A stretch of 64,000 nt of DNA. Origin: Reticulitermes speratus (Eukaryota; Arthropoda; Insecta; Blattodea; Rhinotermitidae). The notes under the pieces were generated by a model, which saw only the letters and a list, made by a program, of their open reading frames with translations, did no database searches and was not told where the DNA came from. The stretch covers positions 25,116,679-25,180,678 of the forward strand of contig JAJKFL010000010.1 of NCBI GenBank assembly GCA_021186555.1, in the 5' to 3' direction. Of this stretch, positions 58,601 to 64,000 are shown piece by piece; position 1 is the stretch's first letter, and every line of letters starts with the position of its first letter. The position numbers and the translations under genes are program-made.

Positions 58601-59376
58601 TGTTACGTCTAAATGCACAATATACGATCAGCAGTCGACCTGTTACGTCTAAATGCACAATATACGATCAGCAGTCGACCTGTTAAGTCTAAATGCACAA
58701 TATACGATCAGTAGTCGACCTGTTACGTCTAAATGCACAATATACGATCAGCAGTCGACCTGTTACGTATAAATGCACAATATACGATCAGTAGTCGACC
58801 TTTTACGTCTAAATGCACAATATACGATCAGTAGTCGACCTGTTACGTATAAATGCACAATATACGATCAGTAGTCGACCTGTTACGTCTAAATGCACAA
58901 TATACGATCAGCAGTCGACCTGTTACGTCTAAATGCACAATATACGATCAGCAGTCGACCTGTTACGTCTAAATGCACAATATACGATCAGCAGTCGACC
59001 TGTTACGTCTAAATGCACAATATACGATCAGTAGTCGACCTGTTACGTCTAAATGCACAATATACGATCAGTAGTCGACCTGTTACGTCTAAATGCATAA
59101 TATACGATCAGTAGTCGACCTGTTACGTCTAAATGCACAATATACGCTCAGTAGTCGACCTGTTACGTCTAAATGCACAATATACGATCAGCAGTCGACC
59201 TGTTACGTCTAAATGCACAATATACGATCAGCAGTCGGCCTGTTACGTCTAAATGCACAGTATACGATCAGTAGTCGATCTGTTACGTCTAAATGCACAA
59301 TATACGATCAGCAGTCGACCTGTTACGTCTAAATGCACAATATACGATCAGCAGTCGACCTGTTACGTCTAAATCC
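55656..59376 (-). repeat. 40-bp tandem array from reverse transcriptase codons, about 93 copies
   Basis: In plus reading the unit is ctgttacgtctaaatgcaca plus atatacgatcagcagtcgac, repeating every 40 bp for 3.7 kb. On the minus strand each unit is the DNA of RRNRSTADRILCI plus one base, a segment that occurs once in related LINEs between GFRRN and the next helix. Variants are few (cagcag/cagtag, cgtcta/cgtata). One unit has a 4-base insertion (about 55828) and one a deletion (about 58463). Confidence 0.96.
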
Positions 59377-59640
59377 ACACTGATGTTCCCCAATAATTTC
59401 CTCTGCATATGGAGTTAACCTTGACAGAAGGATGTTGGATAGAATTTTGTATTTGGTTGACAAAAGTGATATGCCTCGATAATTACTGCAGTCTGTTTTA
59501 TCACCCTTCTTATATATAGGTGCTATGATTGACTCCTTCCACTGCTCAGGCCATTCCTCTTTATTCCAAATAGAATTAATAAGTTTATGGATCTCAGAAC
59601 GAATTGTCGTACCTCCTGCTTTAATCAATTTAAGCACACG
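59377..59640 (-). pseudogene. LINE reverse transcriptase fingers segment
   Basis: Minus strand. It reads LKLIKAGGTTIRSEIHKLI, EEWPEQWKESIIAPIYKKGD, NYRGISLLSTKYKILSNIL and GEHQCGFRRNRST before entering the 40-bp array. NYRGISLL and QCGFR are hallmarks of the non-LTR reverse transcriptase N-terminal part. The frame is open, and the 5' end is truncated at about 59640. Confidence 0.88.
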
Positions 59641-60370
59641 GTAACTAACATTTCAGTAGACACCATCGAAGCACGCTTATTAAACGCATAACAGTACCTG
59701 TTTATTCACAACTGGTATACGTTCTGGTTAATCGCTCAACCACCATCAAACAGGCACTCAACCACCATCAGACAGGCACACACATTTATATACAGAACAA
59801 CTGAGCTATCCGTGCTCTTCCTAACACTGTTGTTGTTGTTATTTCATAGCAGGTCCGTTACAATTCAAATTTACAATCGGGTATTTCATAGCTGAATAAT
59901 GTTCACTGCAGTTTACAGTTTTTGGGCAAATTTTTTGTACAAAGAGAAAATCAGCACTGTTTGGCGTAAGATTCACTTTGTGGCAGGAACCAAAATTAAA
60001 TTTACTGCACAACTTTCAGTGTAGCCCCAGAGTCCAGGTTTTGTCAAGTAGTTGTGAAGGGGAAATGTGGGCAGAGACGTGACCTCCCCATTATGAGTTC
60101 ATTCTATGCACTCCGCAGAAACAACACATAAATACATAGCTGGCTGACATTACTATTTGTATTGTAAAGTACAGCCACTTCCTGTTGACAATTGAGGACA
60201 CGTGTTACAAATGAGCGTGCTCTTGTGACGGCTGCTGCTACCTCCATTACCTTTAATTGCAGTTCATTAAGATGCTGTCAGTTAACTGAGGCTGTACAAC
60301 GTAAAGTGACTGGATGACAGTAAATTGGACACAATGTGGAAATAAGCTGATGTGAGCCATAAAAATATCA
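59641..60370. other. Interval with no recognised feature
   Basis: About 730 bp. A short imperfect duplication (caaccaccatcaaacaggca, about 59737 and 59760) is present, but no gene or repeat family is recognised. Confidence 0.4.
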
Positions 60371-61852
60371 GTTCAGACAGTCCGTGTCCTGGCCACAACA
60401 CAAACTGGACACAAGCACCACTCAGACAGTCCGTGTCCTGGCCACAACACAAACTGGACACAAGCACCACTCAGACAGTCCGTGTCCTGGTCACAACACA
60501 AACTGGACACAAGCACCACTCAGACAGTCCGTGTCCTGGCCACAACACAAACTGGACACAAGCACCACTCAGACAGTCCGTGTCCTGGCCACAACACAAA
60601 CTGGACACAAGCACCACTCAGACAGTCCGTGTCCTGGCCACAACACAAACTGGACACAAGCACCACTCAGACAGTCCGTGTCCTGGCCACAACACAAACT
60701 GGACACAAGCACCACTCAGACAGTCCGTGTCCTGGCCACAACACAAACTGGACACAAGCACCACTCAGACAGTCCGTGTCCTGACCACAACACAAACTGG
60801 ACACAAGCACCACTCAGACAGTCTGTGTCCTGGCCACAACACAAACTGGACACAAGCACCACTCAGACAGTCCGTGTCCTGGCCACAACACAAACTGGAC
60901 ACAAGCACCACTCAGACAGTCTGTGTCCTGGTCACAACACAAACTGGACACAAGCACCACTCAGACAGTCCGTGTCCTGGCCACAACACAAACTGGACAC
61001 AAGCACCACTCAGACAGTCCGTGTCCTGGCCACAACACAAACTGGACACAAGCACCACTCAGACAGTCCGTGTCCTGGCCACAACACAAACTGGACACAA
61101 GCACCACTCAGACAGTCTGTGTCCTGGCCACAACACAAACTGGACACAAGCACCACTCAGACAGTCCGTGTCCTGGCCACAACACAAACTGGACACAAGC
61201 ACCACTCAGACAGTCTGTGTCCTGGTCACAACACAAACTGGACACAAGCACCACTCAGACAGTCCGTGTCCTGGCCACAACACAAACTGGACACAAGCAC
61301 CACTCAGACAGTCCGTGTCCTGGTCACAACACAAACTGGACAAAAGCACCACTCAGACAGTCCGTGTCCTGGCCACAACACAAACTGGACACAAGCACCA
61401 CTCAGACAGTCCGTGTCCTGGCCACAACACAAACTGGACACAAGCACCACTCAGACAGTCCGTGTCCTGGCCACAACACAAACTGGACACAAGCACCACT
61501 CAGACAGTCTGTGTCCTGGCCACAACACAAACTGGACACAAGCACCACTCAGACAGTCTGTGTCCTGGCCACAACACAAACTGGACACAAGCACCACTCA
61601 GACAGTCCGTGTCCTGGCCACAACACAAACTGGACACAAGCACCACTCAGACAGTCCGTGTCCTGGCCACAACACCAACTGGACACAAGCACCACTCAGA
61701 CAGTCCGTGTCCTGGCCACAACACAAACTGGACACAAGCACCACTCAGACAGTCCGTGTCCTGGCCACAACACCAACTGGACACAAGCACCACTCAGACA
61801 GTCCGTGTCCTGGCCACAACACAAACTGGACACAAGCACCACTCAGACAGCT
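60371..61852. repeat. 49-bp tandem array, about 30 copies
   Basis: The unit cactcagacagtccgtgtcc plus tggccacaacacaaactgga and cacaagcac has a 49-bp period. Variants are few (gtCcgt/gtTcgt, ctgGcc/ctgGtc, caccaac near the right end). Long open frames (up to 533 codons) rotate through all frames and are not genes. 61853-62040 is unrecognised. Confidence 0.95.
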
Positions 61853-62040
61853 TGACTGGTACTTTTGTTTTGCATAAGTTCGAATTTCAGCTGAAATCTG
61901 TTCTCCCAGCACAGACTGTTATACCTTCAAACAGGCCACGGCTGGGGATGTGATGCTGTGTCACTGTGTGAGCAGACCGCACTTGTTCAGAAGACTGCTT
62001 GCCTGTAAAAATGCAGGCATTAACATCATGGAAGTGGGTC

Positions 62041-62320
62041 TGGATAGCTCAGTCAGTACAGTGACTTGCTACGGGCTGGACGGTCCGGGGATCGAGTCCC
62101 GGTGGGGGGGGGGAGATTTTCAGCAGCCGTCCAGATCGGCCCTGGGGCCTACCCAGCCTCCTGTACAATGGGTACCGGGTCATTCACGGGGGTAAAGCGG
62201 CCGGGGCGTGGCGTTGACCACCCACCCTCATCTAGTGCCAAGGTTAAAGAAAGAGTACAGCTATACCTCTACTCCCCCTCTGGGCCTTCATGGCCTGTTG
62301 TAGGGTGACCTTTACCTTTT
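62041..62320 (+). mobile_element. tRNA-derived SINE, family C, full length
   Basis: A box tggatagctcagtcagtaca, B box region GGGGATCGAGTCCC (about 62088), a run of ten G, body ctacccagcctcctgtacaa and gggggtaaagcggccggg, and a 3' end with ctgggccttcatggcctg. This is the reference copy for the fragments at 14111, 22001, 31588 and 31830. Confidence 0.85.
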
Positions 62321-62334
62321 TACCATCATTCAAA

Positions 62335-63325
62335 ATGTTTGCACCCGCTGCTCAACAACACAGCGTCACATGTTTGCACCCGCTGCTCAACAACACAGCG
62401 TCACATGTTTGCACCCGCTGCTCAACAACACAGCGTCACATGTTTGCACCCGCTGCTCAACAACACAGCGTCACATGTTTGCACCCGCTGCTCAACAACA
62501 CAGCGTCACATGTTTGCACCCGCTGCTCAACAACACAGCGTCACATGTTTGCACCCGCTGCTCAACAACACAGCGTCACATGTTTGCACCCGCTGCTCAA
62601 CAACACAGCGTCACATGTTTGCACCCGCTGCTCAACAACACAGCGTCACATGTTTGCACCCGCTGCTCAACAACACAGCGTCACATGTTTGCACCCGCTG
62701 CTCAACAACACAGCGTCACATTTGCACCCGCTGCTCAAGAACACAGCGTCACATGTTTGCACCCGCTGCTCAAGAACACAGCGTCACATGTTTGCACCCG
62801 CTGCTCAACAACACAGCGTCACATGTTTGCACCCGCTGCTCAACAACACAGCGTCACATGTTTGCACCCGCTGCTCAACAACACAGCGTCACATGTTTGC
62901 ACCCGCTGCTCAACACAGCGTCACATGTTTGCACCCGCTGCTCAACAACACAGCGTCACATGTTTGCACCCGCTGCTCAACACAGCGTCACATGTTTGCA
63001 CCCGCTGCTCAACAACACAGCGTCACATGTTTGCACCCGCTGCTCAACAACACAGCGTCACATGTTTGCACCCGCTGCTCAACACAGCGTCACATGTTTG
63101 CACCCGCTGCTCAACACAGCGTCACATGTTTGCACCCGCTGCTCAACACAGCGTCACATGTTTGCACCCGCTGCTCAACACAGCGTCACACGTTTGCACC
63201 CGCTGCTCAACAACACAGCGTCACATGTTTGCACCCGCTGCTCAACACAGCGTCACATGTTTGCACCCGCTGCTCAACAACACAGCGTCACATGTTTGCA
63301 CCCGCTGCTCAACACAGCGTCACAT
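62335..63325. repeat. 35/32-bp tandem array, about 29 copies
   Basis: The unit tgtttgcacccgctgctcaa plus caacacagcgtcaca is 35 bp in the left part. From about 62910, 32-bp units that lack one caa alternate with 35-bp units. One unit at 62718 lost three bases, and two have aagaac for aacaac. The string caacaacacagcgtcacat also occurs at 63747-63765 in a nearby inverted-repeat element. The interval 63326-63649 after it has no recognised feature. Confidence 0.95.
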
Positions 63326-63649
63326 CCCAGCACATACGCACCTGCAACACCTCCGTCAGAAATGCAGATATTGCACCTGGCCACATCTGCATTCTTCCAG
63401 ACCTTACACAATTCATCGCTAATAAATATCACGTTCTTTCTTATTAAACACTACACAACGCAACAGACTTCATTACCTCATGTGTTTAACCTCAAACCCT
63501 CTCTCAGCAACTCACCGTTTCACTGTCATCACCACCATCTTGCAGTCAAGCAGTTACGCTTCTCATTGACCTGTTCCAATTTTTGTTGAGCATTGCAAGT
63601 AATACGAGATTGACGTGAGACCTGCGTCCGTCACAGCAGTGTTCTGGAG

Positions 63650-63781
63650 CATTCGGGTCTTCTGAGATGTGACACTGTGTCGTTGGGTCACTGGTTCCTG
63701 ACATTTCAAAAGAACATAGCCTTCAAAACGTCACGTACCACTCTGCCAACAACACAGCGTCACATTCCAGAAGACCTGAAT
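63650..63781. mobile_element. Small inverted-repeat element
   Basis: The left arm (attcgggtcttctgagatgt ... tcgttgggt) and right arm (ccaacaacacagcgtcacat ... cagaagacctgaat) are imperfect reverse complements. The centre contains caaaacgtcacgtacc, perhaps a decayed hammerhead-like core. Confidence 0.5.
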
Positions 63782-63792
63782 CCAAAAATTAT

Positions 63793-63881
63793 TTGTTTTC
63801 TGGGATGTGACACCATGCAGTTTGGTAAACAGTCATGAAACGGCCAGCTACAAAACTACATGGCATCACACCCCAGAACAT
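63793..63881. mobile_element. Second small inverted-repeat element, about 90 bp
   Basis: The left arm ttttctgggatgtgacacca and right arm tggcatcacaccccagaaca pair imperfectly. Shares arm sequence with 63650-63781 and 24301-24489. 63882-64000 has no recognised feature. Confidence 0.45.
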
Positions 63882-64000
63882 GGAACTCTTTATATTCACT
63901 GCCATAAAAACTTGTAATTTTATAGGGAATGGGGGAAATTAAATTTTTGGGAAGAATACAAGGGAAACTATGGTGGACGAACAAACAATAAATCCTTATG

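Larger units (their letters stand above)
54027..59640 (-). mobile_element. 5'-truncated non-LTR retrotransposon (LINE) expanded by two internal minisatellites
   Basis: On the minus strand, from 59640 down to 54027, it runs: reverse transcriptase fingers, a 40-bp array, reverse transcriptase palm, a 46-bp array, C-terminal region, 3' noncoding sequence, and a (TTAG)n tail (54027-54067). Without the arrays the fragment would be about 1.5 kb. The endonuclease and 5' part are absent. Frameshifts and a stop make it a pseudogene. It lies about 200 bp downstream of Pdf on the opposite strand. The clade was not assigned. Confidence 0.9.

Noticed and set aside
60352..63589. Several open frames of 300-533 codons
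   Set aside because: They follow from the 49-bp and 35/32-bp arrays; the peptides are rotations of the same repeat.

Overview
This window is animal nuclear DNA, most likely from a cockroach or close polyneopteran insect. The best support is a recognisable two-exon gene for the neuropeptide pigment-dispersing factor (Pdf). Its mature peptide matches the known cockroach form except for one residue. The window also holds insect-type non-LTR retrotransposon remnants, tRNA-derived SINEs and a Tigger/pogo DNA transposon. I see no operons, bacterial promoters, rRNA or CRISPR. The species assignment is an inference.

Layout: about 40 of the 64 kb (my estimate from array boundaries) is tandem repeat. 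0-32 kb: hammerhead-like inverted repeats, a 71-bp satellite, many arrays of a 114-bp unit in both orientations with a shared terminal sequence, two 91-bp arrays that belong to a SINE, a 47-bp array with higher-order structure, a tandem array of a hammerhead-like repeat, a 44-bp array, and scattered SINE and LINE pieces. 32-40.5 kb: a 35-bp array abuts a 6.2-kb 36-bp array, much of it with dense single-base indels. 40.5-47 kb: small arrays (37, 29 and 18 bp, and a TATG microsatellite) between SINEs. 47-48.7 kb: a stack of nested insertions. 48.7-54 kb: the Pdf gene. 54-59.6 kb: a broken LINE on the minus strand carrying two internal minisatellites. 59.6-64 kb: 49-bp and 35/32-bp arrays, one SINE, and small inverted-repeat elements.

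The only host gene I can support is Pdf: coding exon 49164-49265 (signal peptide and start of the precursor) and coding exon 53666-53821 (rest of the precursor-associated peptide, Lys-Arg site, PDF, amidation Gly, stop). The 4.4-kb phase-0 intron is filled mainly by a Tigger element, a LINE-tail array and a SINE that ends 37 nt from the 3' splice site.

The main unexpected pattern is that many minisatellite units can be traced to part of a mobile element: codons of a LINE reverse transcriptase (40 bp), a LINE segment just after the reverse transcriptase (46 bp), the last codons of another LINE (39 bp), a SINE tail (91 bp), hammerhead-like repeats (about 121 bp and perhaps 35/32 bp), and an array inside a Tigger element (37 bp). 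Nearly all long open frames in the window are shadows of tandem arrays and are not called as genes.
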